Source: Clostridia bacterium
Lineage (GTDB): Bacteria > Bacillota > Clostridia > Oscillospirales > CAG-272
NCBI GenBank assembly: GCA_017503325.1
Contig: JAFVTI010000029.1
Span: 186,001 to 250,000, forward strand
Length of the DNA: 64,000 nt
Direction: 5' to 3'
The notes beneath the pieces were generated by a model, which made no database searches, was not told the DNA's origin, and worked only from the letters and a program-made list of their open reading frames with translations. Shown here piece after piece: positions 1 to 8,567 of this stretch (positions are counted from its first letter, which is position 1; the number at the start of each line of letters is the position of its first letter). The translations under genes were made by a program, and so were the position numbers.

Positions 1-1
1 T

Positions 2-262
2 ACCTATGAGGTCTCGGGTGATATGAACATCGACGATTTCTTTGCAGAGATCGAACATGAGGATGATGAATTCGAGTGCGAATACAAGACCATGGGCGGC
101 TGGGCCGTGGAGGCTACCGACGCTGACCCGCACGTGGGTGACAGCTTTACCTACAAAAACATGTGCATCGTAGTCGACGAGATGGATGACATGCGTGTCA
201 CACAGCTGACCGTGCTTGTCACACCCATTCCCGAGGACGAGGATGAAGAGGAAGAAGAATAA
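2..262 (+). CDS. CorC/HlyC (hemolysin-like, CBS) protein, C-terminal end only
   Basis: The frame is open to the window edge, so this is a fragment. The visible 86 residues match the transporter-associated CorC_HlyC domain that ends CBS-pair membrane proteins of the HlyC/CorC family: a D-M-N-I-D-D-F-F start, then TMGGWAVE, a GDSF turn and an R-V-T-Q-L strand. The tail is a run of Asp and Glu. In the family this domain follows a DUF21 membrane domain and two CBS domains, and is linked to Mg2+/Co2+ or other ion transport. The substrate cannot be told from this fragment. Confidence 0.8.
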   Translation, partial: TYEVSGDMNIDDFFAEIEHEDDEFECEYKTMGGWAVEATDADPHVGDSFTYKNMCIVVDEMDDMRVTQLTVLVTPIPEDEDEEEEE

Positions 263-269
263 ATCCCCG

Positions 270-307
270 GCAGAGCAAGAGCTCCCTCTTGCTCTGCTTT
301 TCTTTTG
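270..307 (+). terminator. Intrinsic terminator after the CorC-like gene
   Basis: GCAGAGCAAGAG (270-281) pairs with CTCTTGCTCTGC (286-297) and is followed by TTTTCTTTT. It lies just after the stop codon. Confidence 0.85.
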
Positions 308-316
308 TGCATGCTC

Positions 317-345
317 TTGCAATCATGCAAAAAGTGTGTTAAAAT
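317..345 (+). promoter_or_regulatory. Sigma-A-type promoter of the Nudix/GNAT pair
   Basis: TTGCAA (317-322) and TAAAAT (340-345) are 17 bp apart, about 28 bp upstream of the Nudix start. Confidence 0.55.
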
Positions 346-372
346 AGCAGTATCATCAGAACGGAGTCAGAT

Positions 373-762
373 ATGGTAGAAGTAGTTGCAGCCCTGATAT
401 GGGAAAATGATCGGTTTATGATATGCAAGCGTCCTGCGCACAAGGCGCGTGGCTTGCTTTGGGAATTTGTCGGAGGCAAGGTAGAGCCGGGCGAAACGCA
501 CGCCGGGGCACTTGTGCGCGAATGCCGCGAGGAGCTGGCCATCACGGTCAAGGTCGGCACACTCTTTTGCGAGGTCACGCACACCTATCCCGATATCACC
601 GTGCACCTGAGCCTTTACAACGCTAAGATCGAGGACGGCACGCCGCAGATGCTGGAGCATTGCGATATCCGCATGATCACGCCCGCCGAGATCCCGCAAT
701 ACGACTTCTGCCCTGCCGACAAGGAGATCTTGGAGTTGATCATGAAGGAGGCCAAGGCATGA
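373..762 (+). CDS. Nudix hydrolase, MutT-like (8-oxo-dGTP diphosphatase type)
   Basis: A 129-residue protein of typical MutT size. The Nudix box GX5EX7REUXEEXGU is readable at residues 35-57 (GKVEPGE, then RECREELAI); the second Gly is Ala, which is tolerated in this family. The WEFVGG approach is typical of MutT-type enzymes, which hydrolyse 8-oxo-dGTP or related nucleotides to clean the pool; the exact substrate is inferred. The start has ACGGAG six bases upstream. Its stop overlaps the ATG of the GNAT gene (ATGA), so the two are translationally coupled. Confidence 0.85.
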   Translation: MVEVVAALIWENDRFMICKRPAHKARGLLWEFVGGKVEPGETHAGALVRECREELAITVKVGTLFCEVTHTYPDITVHLSLYNAKIEDGTPQMLEHCDIRMITPAEIPQYDFCPADKEILELIMKEAKA

Positions 763-1172
763 GAGTAGAATATTTTCATTTTCTGCCCAAGCAGGCCAGG
801 CAGATACGGATTTCCGTCTTTATGGACGAACAGGGCTTTACCGAGGAATTTGACGCCTTGGACGAGATCTGCACGCACCTTGTCATGTTCGACAGAGATA
901 TCCCCGTGGCCACCTGCCGCATCTGGCTTGCCGAGGACGGCTGGCACGTGGGCAGACTTGCCGTGATCAAGTTTTATCGCGGACGCGGACTTGGACAGGA
1001 CATGCTTGAGCATGCCGAGATACACGTGCGCGGGCTTGGTGGGGCTTCCATTTCCCTGCACGCGCAATGCAGAGCCGAGGCCTTTTACCGCAAATGCGGC
1101 TACGTCCCTTACGGAGAGATCGATTACGACGAGGGCGTCGAGCACGTACACATGAGAAAATTTCTGAATTGA
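759..1172 (+). CDS. GNAT family N-acetyltransferase (ElaA-like)
   Basis: A 137-residue protein starting at the ATG that overlaps the Nudix stop. An in-frame upstream ATG at 660 would extend it into the Nudix gene without a ribosome binding site. The acetyl-CoA loop R/Q-x-x-G-x-G is seen as RGRGLG (residues 74-79) after GRLAVIKFYR, and AEAFYRKCGYVPYGE is the usual C-terminal part of the fold. The MDEQGFTEEFDALDE segment resembles ElaA-type enzymes. The acceptor substrate is unknown. Confidence 0.8.
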   Translation: MRVEYFHFLPKQARQIRISVFMDEQGFTEEFDALDEICTHLVMFDRDIPVATCRIWLAEDGWHVGRLAVIKFYRGRGLGQDMLEHAEIHVRGLGGASISLHAQCRAEAFYRKCGYVPYGEIDYDEGVEHVHMRKFLN

Positions 1173-1184
1173 GAGGGTCTGTTC

Positions 1185-1832
1185 ATGGCAATTTTAGTCG
1201 AATACCAAAAGGAATGGCACAAGCTGTTCAAGGCGCAAACCAAGCTGATCTTAAAAGCGATAGGAAAGCCCTGCTCTGCCTTCTATCATATCGGCTCTAC
1301 CGCAATTTCGGGTGTGCCGTCAAGACCTATAATCGATATGCTGATCATTTTCAAGGACATCACGGCTGCCGAGCAGCTTTGTTCGCTGGGTTATGAAAGA
1401 ATCAGCGAAGGCGTGTACACTCTGCAGGGTGATGATATTGGCTACCGCGCATACTGTACGTCTGTTGGTGATACGGACACGATCGACTCGTACATCGGGA
1501 TTCATAACATCCACCACGCAGCACCCAAAACGTGGGCTGCCCAAAAACAAGCCTGGGCGCAGCAGTTTGGCGACGATGTGCAAGGCTACGAGGATGCAAA
1601 AAAAGCGTACTTTGAGCAGCTTGCACCCGAGGCGCGCGAGAAAAAGCGTCGCGATGACAAGCTCGGCACTTCCCTTGCCATCGGCATGTGCCTTGGCATG
1701 AGTATCGGCACGGCCATCGGTGCAGCCCTTGGCAACATGGCCACGGGCATGTGCCTTGGCGTGGGCGTCGGCATGTGCTTTGGAATCGCACTGGGCGCGG
1801 GCGGGTCCAATCAGCAAAGTAAAAAGAAATAA
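1185..1832 (+). CDS. GrpB/UPF0157 nucleotidyltransferase-like protein with glycine-zipper tail
   Basis: Residues 1-150 match the GrpB (UPF0157) family: the VEYQKEWHKLF start, YHIGSTAI followed by PIIDMLI (the family's nucleotidyltransferase-fold signature), and a YIGIHNIHH-like stretch. GrpB proteins are usually about 170 residues. This one continues for some 60 residues with a G/A/M/C repeat (GMCLGMSIG, GMCLGVGVG, GMCFGIALG) that looks like a glycine zipper able to enter a membrane, and ends in a Lys tail. It lies 12 bp after the GNAT gene and is probably in its operon. The family's function is unknown. Confidence 0.75.
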   Translation: MAILVEYQKEWHKLFKAQTKLILKAIGKPCSAFYHIGSTAISGVPSRPIIDMLIIFKDITAAEQLCSLGYERISEGVYTLQGDDIGYRAYCTSVGDTDTIDSYIGIHNIHHAAPKTWAAQKQAWAQQFGDDVQGYEDAKKAYFEQLAPEAREKKRRDDKLGTSLAIGMCLGMSIGTAIGAALGNMATGMCLGVGVGMCFGIALGAGGSNQQSKKK

Positions 1833-1866
1833 ATTCCCGGCAACGTACGGGAATTCATAGTAAATA

Positions 1867-1906
1867 AGCAGCACAAGGGGGCGACGAGTCGCCCCCTTGT
1901 GCTGCT
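1867..1906. terminator. Bidirectional terminator between convergent genes
   Basis: A near-perfect palindrome with arms starting AGCAGCACAAGGGGG (1867 on) and ending CCCCCTTGTGCTGCT (to 1906) sits between the stops of the convergent GrpB-like and CotH-like genes. A smaller hairpin (AATTCCCG/CGGGAATT) precedes it. Confidence 0.8.
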
Positions 1907-1931
1907 TTCATCTTTGTATCAATTCAGATGC

Positions 1932-4046
1932 TTAATTGGTCAAAACAATGCTTTGCAAATGGAATTCGTCGCCGCGCTCACAGCCGCCAAAGAAATCCAA
2001 TCGGATCTGATGCACCTCACCGCTCCAATACTGCGTGGGCAACGGGATGCGCGCAGTATGCCATTCTCCGTCCTTGATCAGCTCGAAGTGCACCGAAGCA
2101 CCGCCCGTGGGATTCGCGATATGCCCCGTGCACAAAAAGATCTCTGCGCTGTAATCATCCAAGGCATTCTTGGTGGGAATGCGGTAGGTGATCTCAAGCA
2201 CGCCGTAATCATCCGCATCCAGCTGTGCTCCGTTTTCCTCGTACTTGACATGTACGTAAGGATCGTGCGGCTCAAGCACCTTGAGTCTATAATAGCTGTT
2301 TTCCCTGAACGAGCCGGCGGAATTGTTAAAGCCGTCAAACAGGTCGCTGCGATCGCTCTCGGTAAAGTCGATACGAGAGAATGCCTTGTTGCCCTCGGGC
2401 TCCTCGATCACACGGTCACCCCAAACGGTATCCAGATAGACCAGACGCTTGTACAGCCAGTTATATACGAAATAGGCTGCATCCTCATGCGTCTCAAAGC
2501 CGTATACGTCGTCCGCCTGGTGGCCTTGATTCATGGTACCGAGAATTCTCCAGCGATCAAAATTACGGTCAAAGGCATCCTTGTGCACCTCTGCATCCGT
2601 CAAAACGTTCTCACAAATGGCGAAAAGCTCGTCTCTTTGCTCCATCCAGATCGGCTTACACATTTCCCTGAACCACTCAGCCTGGCAGAACATGACGAAC
2701 CAGGTGTTGACGCGCATGCCGTCACTGTACGAGAAATTGGCTGCGTACAGACCCTTGGGAGAGTGCGTGGAGTTATATCTGGTGTTGGCAAGTGCAAAGT
2801 CGTAGTCCCAAGGCGGGCCGAAGGTCAGCTTTTTTGCGCCGTCGGGAGAGAGATCGATGTACATGTTATACGTGCCCGAGTCAAGGTTCTTGACGATCTC
2901 GTCGGTCATGTAGATGCGCACGGCAGACTCAATGTCCACGTATGCGGCAATGGTCTCGATCTGCTTCTCTGCCTCGGTCGTGCCGCTAAAGGTAGTCTTG
3001 GGCACAAGCTCCCAGTTCTCGTCCAGCTCGTAATACTCGTTCTGTCCGATGGCTGCGCTGCAAAGGTAGGCAATGTTGCCCACCACCTTGGCGCAGAAGT
3101 CGATCTGCTCCTTGGTGTAATCTCCAGAGGAAAGCGAGAAATTACCGCCGCCAAAGCCCATGGTCGTTCCTTCAAGGTCGGTAATGGGCAATCCGCCGTA
3201 GCTGATCTGCACCGTGTTGGGCTCGTCGGTTCTGCCGCCCTGGCCTACCATCAGGTATCCGATCTCCAGATTCAACTCGTCGTCAGCCTTTTCGTAGATA
3301 TCCACGCGGTGCGGATTGATCTGCGTTTGCTCGCACAGCAGATAGACGCCGCGATAATCTCCGTTGACATACACCTCGACCCACGCGCAATCGGAGGCAA
3401 AGGAATAGCCGTCCAGCAACACGTCGCACATGCGGAAGGAAAGGCTGTTGCGCATGAGCGAATAGTCGTAATAATCGGCCATCAGACACCAGGATTTGCA
3501 CTTCGCGCCGTCGTTGAGCCCCAGCATGTTTCTCTTCTTATCGAATTTGATGCGGAAAGGCTTTTTCTCGGTGACGGCCGTGGAGTTGCCACGCACGCGG
3601 ATGTTGGCACTGACGTCCTCAAATTTCATGGGATCGGAGCAGTTCTCCAGCGTGATGGTACAGGTTTTGTAGTAGTCCTTGCTGACAATGTCACCGCCAT
3701 CCGACGTATCAATGCGCAAGATCGGCAAGGAATAGGTCTGCGCAGGCTCGGGGGGCTCTGTGCCCTGCTCGGTATCTTGCTCGGTATTTTGCTCAGTATC
3801 CGCTTCGGTCGTACCGGGTTCGGTATTTTCTTCTGTCTCCGTTTCAGTTTCGGACGGAGCTTCGGAATTCGCGGAATCTTGCTGACTCTCTTTTTCAAGG
3901 GCCTCGGGGGCTTGGGTCTCTGCGCTCGTGAGCTCGTCGGTCGTTTCAAGCTCGCTGCCACGGTCGTTGCATGCGGTCAAGGCAGGCAGCAGCATAGCAA
4001 ATGTCAAACACAAACACAGGAATAAGGATAGCAGATTTCTTTTCAT
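1932..4046 (-). CDS. CotH-like kinase family lipoprotein
   Basis: A 704-residue protein. The chosen ATG (4046) has GAAAGGGG six bases before ATGCTC-ATG; the frame stays open further upstream, towards tmRNA, without support. Residues 1-26 are a lipoprotein signal ending in LTAC, followed by about 80 Glu/Thr-rich linker residues. The CotH domain follows, with IRVRGNST, the K-rich KKPFRIKFDKKRNMLG segment, the S-L-M-R-N-S turn, VEVYVNGDYRGVYLL, and GPPWDYDFALANT with the metal-binding WDYD. CotH proteins are atypical kinases that phosphorylate spore coat or extracellular proteins. A C-terminal region of about 150 residues looks like a carbohydrate-binding or jelly-roll module. Surface location is inferred from the signal. 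Confidence 0.85.
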   Translation of the reverse strand: MKRNLLSLFLCLCLTFAMLLPALTACNDRGSELETTDELTSAETQAPEALEKESQQDSANSEAPSETETETEENTEPGTTEADTEQNTEQDTEQGTEPPEPAQTYSLPILRIDTSDGGDIVSKDYYKTCTITLENCSDPMKFEDVSANIRVRGNSTAVTEKKPFRIKFDKKRNMLGLNDGAKCKSWCLMADYYDYSLMRNSLSFRMCDVLLDGYSFASDCAWVEVYVNGDYRGVYLLCEQTQINPHRVDIYEKADDELNLEIGYLMVGQGGRTDEPNTVQISYGGLPITDLEGTTMGFGGGNFSLSSGDYTKEQIDFCAKVVGNIAYLCSAAIGQNEYYELDENWELVPKTTFSGTTEAEKQIETIAAYVDIESAVRIYMTDEIVKNLDSGTYNMYIDLSPDGAKKLTFGPPWDYDFALANTRYNSTHSPKGLYAANFSYSDGMRVNTWFVMFCQAEWFREMCKPIWMEQRDELFAICENVLTDAEVHKDAFDRNFDRWRILGTMNQGHQADDVYGFETHEDAAYFVYNWLYKRLVYLDTVWGDRVIEEPEGNKAFSRIDFTESDRSDLFDGFNNSAGSFRENSYYRLKVLEPHDPYVHVKYEENGAQLDADDYGVLEITYRIPTKNALDDYSAEIFLCTGHIANPTGGASVHFELIKDGEWHTARIPLPTQYWSGEVHQIRLDFFGGCERGDEFHLQSIVLTN

Positions 4047-4167
4047 GAGCATCCCCTTTCTGTTGATGATTTCTGTTTTCATTCTACCAAAACTTGCGCC
4101 TGTTGTCAAGATTTTTTGACGGAATGTGCGTATGGATACATAAATTGCACGGTGACGTTTTTCGCGC

Positions 4168-4196
4168 TTGACAAATGGGAAAGAATGATATATAAT
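4168..4196 (+). promoter_or_regulatory. tmRNA promoter
   Basis: TTGACA (4168-4173) and TATAAT (4191-4196), both consensus and 17 bp apart, end 16 bp before the mature 5' end of tmRNA. Between it and the CotH-like gene lie about 120 bp with no other clear feature. Confidence 0.85.
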
Positions 4197-4212
4197 ATTA
4201 GAGTTATCGCAT

Positions 4213-4584
4213 GGGCCCGCAATGGTTTCGACGGGGGTTTTGCGATACGATAAGCGTGGCGGGCCGGATAATCCCGATAAACTGTCCAAACTTAAAAAAT
4301 AAACGACAACAATCAAGTTGCTCTGGCTGCCTAATTTGGCAGTGCTGTAAGACTGCGGTCTTACCCGTTGCTCCCGGATGACCGCGACCGGGACCCCAAC
4401 GTCATGCAGCGGTGACCGTGCATCGGCTGTTCGCCATTGAACCGATCATGCAAAAAATGGCTACCCTGCCGCGGAGTCTGTCTGTTGACGCCGCGAAGGG
4501 GGAATTCTAAATAACAGACTGCCCACGGAGAAAGTCGTATCAACGGGCTTTCGGACAGGGGTTCAATTCCCCTCGGGTCCACCA
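4213..4584 (+). ncRNA. ssrA: Transfer-messenger RNA (tmRNA)
   Basis: The 5' end GGGCCCGCAATGGTTTCGACG is the classic tmRNA start. Its first seven bases pair with CGGGTCC at 4574-4580 to make the acceptor stem, followed by A and an encoded CCA (4581-4584). The T-arm GGGGTTCAATTCCCC precedes it. The tag frame reads NDNNQVALAA and stops with TAA at 4332; the codons before it are AAA and ATA, so the exact resume codon is uncertain. tmRNA frees stalled ribosomes and tags nascent proteins for degradation. Its 3' end is a common integration site, which matters here because AT-rich foreign DNA begins right after it. Confidence 0.95.
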
Positions 4585-4589
4585 GAACA

Positions 4590-4640
4590 AGCAAATCCGA
4601 ACTGTTTCGTTACGACGGAACTGTTCGGATTTGTTTTTTA
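4590..4640 (+). terminator. tmRNA terminator
   Basis: AAATCCGAAC (4593-4602) pairs with GTTCGGATTT (4623-4632) and is followed by GTTTTTTATTTT. Confidence 0.85.
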
Positions 4641-4655
4641 TTTTGATTATCCGTA

Positions 4656-4708
4656 TTGAAAGAGCCGCCGAGAGCAACCGTTTGTTCGCTCTCGGCGTAA
4701 TTGTTAGC
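4656..4708. repeat. Hairpin repeat, left copy (pairs with 9814-9866)
   Basis: The arms GCCGAGAGC and GCTCTCGGC enclose AAC/GTT. The flanks (TGAAAGAG before, AATT and TTAG after) match a second copy at 9814-9866. On the minus strand the hairpin is followed by a weak T-rich run (GGCTCTTTC). The rest of the gene-free 4709-4860 stretch is AT-rich with nothing recognisable. Confidence 0.6.
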
Positions 4709-4860
4709 TTTATCGGCATTTCCTTCTTAACATCTCAATAACTGATGTTCAGCACATTTGCCTTGTTTGTAATATCCAGGATGTTTTTTCTTCAAAATTA
4801 ATCTCATAAACTCACGAGAAAACCCAAACAACAGTTGAGAATAAAACAACTATTTGATTA

Positions 4861-4889
4861 TTGCTTTGCGAGCGCTTATGTGATATAAT
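4861..4889 (+). promoter_or_regulatory. Promoter of the ABC exporter operon
   Basis: TTGCTT (4861-4866) and TATAAT (4884-4889) are 17 bp apart, 30 bp before the start of the first ABC gene. Confidence 0.7.
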
Positions 4890-4919
4890 GTACTTACATC
4901 AATATTGGGAGGTTATGAT

Positions 4920-6764
4920 ATGCTCTTCAACAGGAACAAATACAGTTATTTGAGTATGGTCATGCAATATATAACGCTCGTCCCCGGTATGGCTATCATG
5001 AAAATTATCTATAACATTATCAATGCTGCAATTCCAACGGTTTATATTATCTTAACAGCGCTATTTATTGATAATGCGGTGGGCGTGGTATTGGACGACA
5101 AGGCAGTCCTTGATGCAATTATGCCGCTTGTGGGGATTTTGCTGATCAAATTGTTTCAGCACTATTCAAATGTAATATTTGCACTTATGAGTACAAAGGC
5201 ATCCAATAAACTGGAAACGGTTGTATTGCCCGAGATTCTCAGAAGCAGGGCTTGTGTGAAATATAAGTATTACGAGGATCAAGAATGCGTTGATATCATG
5301 CATCGTGCTACCGATCGGTTCAAGCAAAATATTCAAGGCTTCTTTGATCATATCTTCGCTACTTTTTCTCTTTTATCCCAAATAGTTGGATTGATTATTA
5401 TTTTGGGTATGCAACTATGGTGGGTCGCAATCTTGTTTGTCATGACGGCTATCCCCGCTTTTGTGGTTGCGTATCGCTTCGGAGAGAAAAAGTATGATGT
5501 GGATAAAGAAATGACCAAGATCGATAGACGTGCTTGGTATATTTCGGATATATTAAGAGGTCGCGATACATTGGAGGAACGTCGCTTGTTTGGATACACG
5601 GACAAGATGGATGAAACATACCGCCGAAATTTTTCAACTGCAACCAAGGCGCGTGAAAAGGTAACACGCCATATGTGGTTTGACACAACCCTTGCTGGAA
5701 TTTTGGTGTTTGTGAGCGGTGTTCTTGCAATCTCATTTTTGATTCCGCAATTGATTCCGCAAGACGGACAAGCAACGCTTACGATTGGTTTGTTCATTTC
5801 TCTGGTCAATGCGATTTTCGGATTAAGTAGCCAGATGCAAGAGACCATTCCCGATCATATCAATACCTATCGATACCAATTTGAATACCTCAAAGATCTG
5901 AATTCTTACTTATCATTTGAAAATGACGATTCGAACATTTTGCCTCCTGCCGATAGTTGCATTGATTTGCAAAAGATTGAGTTTAGGAATGTAAGTTTTT
6001 GTTATCCGGGATGCGATAATTACATATTAAAGGATTTTAGCATAATACTGGAAGCCGGCAGACATTATGCACTCGTCGGAATAAACGGTGCAGGAAAAAC
6101 AACCTTGATTAAGCTTCTGACCGGCTTGTATGATGATTACGAGGGCGAAATACTGATAAACGGGAAAGAGTTACGAACATATTCGTCAGCAGAACTCAAG
6201 GCTATGGTTGCGACGGTATATCAGGATTATTGTCGGTATCCTTTGGACATGTACCATAACATTGCTATCGGTAGCATCAATCAGATGAACGATCGAGAAA
6301 AGACTGTGCAAGCTGCCGAAACCATGGGATTATCCGATCTGATTGAGCGTTTGCCAAATGGCATTGATACTCCTGTTACAAAAATTGAAGAAGATGGTAT
6401 AGATCTTTCGGGAGGAGAATGGCAAAGAATTGCGATAGCAAGACTTTTGTTGAGTCCCGCTCCTCTGAAAATACTGGACGAACCTACGGCAGCATTGGAT
6501 CCGCTTGCAGAAAGCAGATTATATGAACAATTTAACGATATCATACGGCTTCATGACGATGATTGCAACATGACGTTGTTTATCAGTCATCGATTGGGAA
6601 TGACAAAATGTATGGACACGATTATTGTCATTGAAAACGGAAAGGTTAAAGAATGCGGCTCCCATATGCAATTGATGGAGTTGGATGGTCTGTATGCAGA
6701 AATGTTCCGTTCGCAAGCTCAATGGTATACAGAAGAAGGGAGCATTGGATATGAAGAAGAATAA
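4920..6764 (+). CDS. ABC exporter half-transporter (permease-ATPase fusion), subunit 1
   Basis: A 614-residue membrane-ATPase fusion. The start at 4920 has GGGAGG seven bases upstream; an in-frame TTG at 4905 overlaps that site. About 340 residues of transmembrane domain with several hydrophobic helices precede the ATPase, which shows Walker A GINGAGKTT (about residue 387), signature LSGGEWQ (about 496), Walker B LKILDEPTAALDP and the H-loop SHRLG. It overlaps the next ABC gene by 14 bp, so the two probably form a heterodimer. The substrate is unknown; peptide, lipid or drug export are all possible. Confidence 0.88.
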   Translation: MLFNRNKYSYLSMVMQYITLVPGMAIMKIIYNIINAAIPTVYIILTALFIDNAVGVVLDDKAVLDAIMPLVGILLIKLFQHYSNVIFALMSTKASNKLETVVLPEILRSRACVKYKYYEDQECVDIMHRATDRFKQNIQGFFDHIFATFSLLSQIVGLIIILGMQLWWVAILFVMTAIPAFVVAYRFGEKKYDVDKEMTKIDRRAWYISDILRGRDTLEERRLFGYTDKMDETYRRNFSTATKAREKVTRHMWFDTTLAGILVFVSGVLAISFLIPQLIPQDGQATLTIGLFISLVNAIFGLSSQMQETIPDHINTYRYQFEYLKDLNSYLSFENDDSNILPPADSCIDLQKIEFRNVSFCYPGCDNYILKDFSIILEAGRHYALVGINGAGKTTLIKLLTGLYDDYEGEILINGKELRTYSSAELKAMVATVYQDYCRYPLDMYHNIAIGSINQMNDREKTVQAAETMGLSDLIERLPNGIDTPVTKIEEDGIDLSGGEWQRIAIARLLLSPAPLKILDEPTAALDPLAESRLYEQFNDIIRLHDDDCNMTLFISHRLGMTKCMDTIIVIENGKVKECGSHMQLMELDGLYAEMFRSQAQWYTEEGSIGYEEE

Positions 6765-8541
6765 TCATAAAAAGAATATCGACTTCATCTATATGATCAA
6801 AGAAATATATCCGATGAGCTTCAAGGCCAGTCCCGCCTACTCTGTTTTGCTTCAGATTATAAATATCCTTACAGGACTTGCCAACGGCGTGATATTGTTG
6901 GCTACGCAATGGTTCTTTGATGCGGCTCTCCAAGCATCCTCCGGAGGGGAAACTTTGAAAAGCGTTCTTCTCGTTTTGGGTGTCTTTGTCAGCTTAAAAC
7001 TTTCGGCTACTATCTTTGAGGGTGTTAGACAGTATTTGGTCGAGGTTCACAATTCTCGTGTCATGGCATACATGATGAGTGAGATTCATAGGAAATCCGC
7101 CAAAATTGATCCGATTATGTATGAGGATCCCGCATACTTAGATGACATCAATAAGGCGGCAAACGGCGTTGGTTCGGCAATTTATTTCAATTACGTTACT
7201 TCCTGTATCATCACTTTTCATCTGCCTTATTTTATCTTTTTGTCGATATATTTGACAAAACTGCATCCCGCTCTCGTTTTGTGCCTTTTGTTTGTCTTTA
7301 TACCCGTATTGATTTCCCATCTGTTCCGCTCATCGCTTTATGCAAAGATGGAAGATGATTCAGCTCCCATAAGACGTCAAGTGGCAGCCTATTCCGATGC
7401 ATGTAGCGGTAAGAGCTTTTATAAGGAAACGCGAGCATTGGGTGTTTTTGGATACTTTCAAAAGTTACTTAAGGGTTCTGTAAAGTCGTTGAACGAAGTC
7501 GTGTGGGGAACCCAGAAGAAGGTTGCAATTGTAGATTTCGGCTTTAATACTCTGCATCTGTTGGGCTATGTAGGTGTCTTTGGCTTGGCATTCATATTTA
7601 TGCTGCGCGGTGAGATTTCCGTAGGCGCTTTCGCCGCTGTTTTCACAGCAATCGATACGATGTTTGCTTCAATGGAATACTTGATTGGTAGTCATATTGG
7701 CAGCATTACAGATGGTATGGGCGAAATACGGAATTTCCTTGAATTTTTGCGGATTTCACCAAGCCATCGAGATATTCAACATCTCGATAAAAAGTGTGAG
7801 ATTCGTATGCAAAACGTATCCTTCCGATATCCTAATGCAGACGTAGAAGCACTTCACGACGTTAATTTGCTTGTACAGCCCGGTGAAACCATTGCAATCG
7901 TTGGAGAAAACGGCGCAGGCAAATCCACTTTAGTCAAGCTCTTGATGGGTCTTTATACTCCAAGCACAGGCATTGTGGAATACGGAGATACTGATATAAA
8001 ATTCGTCGAGTACTCTGCTTTATTTGATCGAATGTCGGGCGTTTTTCAAAAGTATTCGAAATATGCACTATCTCTAAAGGACAATGTGATGATCTCTGAT
8101 TTCAACGCCCCCGATTCGAATGACAGAATTGAAAAATCGCTTGGAGATGTCCATGTAGACAAAAGCGATTTGTCTGTTTTCCCCGACGGTTTGGATACCA
8201 TGTTGTCGAGAGAATTTGACGGAGTTGATCTTTCGGGAGGACAATGGCAACGTATTGCTATAGCTCGTGGCATCTATCGAGACAGCGATCTGATCATTCT
8301 CGATGAGCCCACGGCTGCTATTGATCCGATTGAAGAAAGCAACATATATCGGGAATTTGCCCATATGGCAGAAGGTAAGACTGCTATCATCGTTACACAC
8401 CGTATCGGCTCTGCCAAAATTGCTGATCGTATTGTCGTTATGAAGAGCGGCGAGATTGCAGAAACGGGTACACACGAGCAATTGGTGGCAAAAAATGGGG
8501 TGTATGCGAATATGTATGAAGCGCAGTCTAAGTGGTATTAA
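6751..8541 (+). CDS. ABC exporter half-transporter (permease-ATPase fusion), subunit 2
   Basis: A 596-residue partner of the preceding gene. The start ATG-AAG-AAG-AAT (6751) lies inside the end of subunit 1 and is preceded by AGAAGGGAG; the frame upstream of it is only read-through. It carries an N-terminal membrane domain, Walker A GENGAGKST (about residue 385), signature LSGGQWQ (about 493), Walker B LIILDEPTAAIDP and switch THRIG. The half-transporters resemble each other mainly in the ATPase. The XRE/TPR regulator follows after 26 bp. Confidence 0.88.
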   Translation: MKKNNHKKNIDFIYMIKEIYPMSFKASPAYSVLLQIINILTGLANGVILLATQWFFDAALQASSGGETLKSVLLVLGVFVSLKLSATIFEGVRQYLVEVHNSRVMAYMMSEIHRKSAKIDPIMYEDPAYLDDINKAANGVGSAIYFNYVTSCIITFHLPYFIFLSIYLTKLHPALVLCLLFVFIPVLISHLFRSSLYAKMEDDSAPIRRQVAAYSDACSGKSFYKETRALGVFGYFQKLLKGSVKSLNEVVWGTQKKVAIVDFGFNTLHLLGYVGVFGLAFIFMLRGEISVGAFAAVFTAIDTMFASMEYLIGSHIGSITDGMGEIRNFLEFLRISPSHRDIQHLDKKCEIRMQNVSFRYPNADVEALHDVNLLVQPGETIAIVGENGAGKSTLVKLLMGLYTPSTGIVEYGDTDIKFVEYSALFDRMSGVFQKYSKYALSLKDNVMISDFNAPDSNDRIEKSLGDVHVDKSDLSVFPDGLDTMLSREFDGVDLSGGQWQRIAIARGIYRDSDLIILDEPTAAIDPIEESNIYREFAHMAEGKTAIIVTHRIGSAKIADRIVVMKSGEIAETGTHEQLVAKNGVYANMYEAQSKWY

Positions 8542-8567
8542 ATATTGAAATGCAAAGAGGAACGAAT

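Noticed and set aside
1899..4025. Long open frame on the plus strand opposite the CotH-like gene
   Set aside because: It has no ribosome binding site and no recognisable domain. It is an antisense shadow of a clear lipoprotein gene.
4361..4594. Minus-strand frame starting VDPRGIEP
   Set aside because: It lies over tmRNA; this peptide is the usual mistranslation of a tRNA/tmRNA 3' end.
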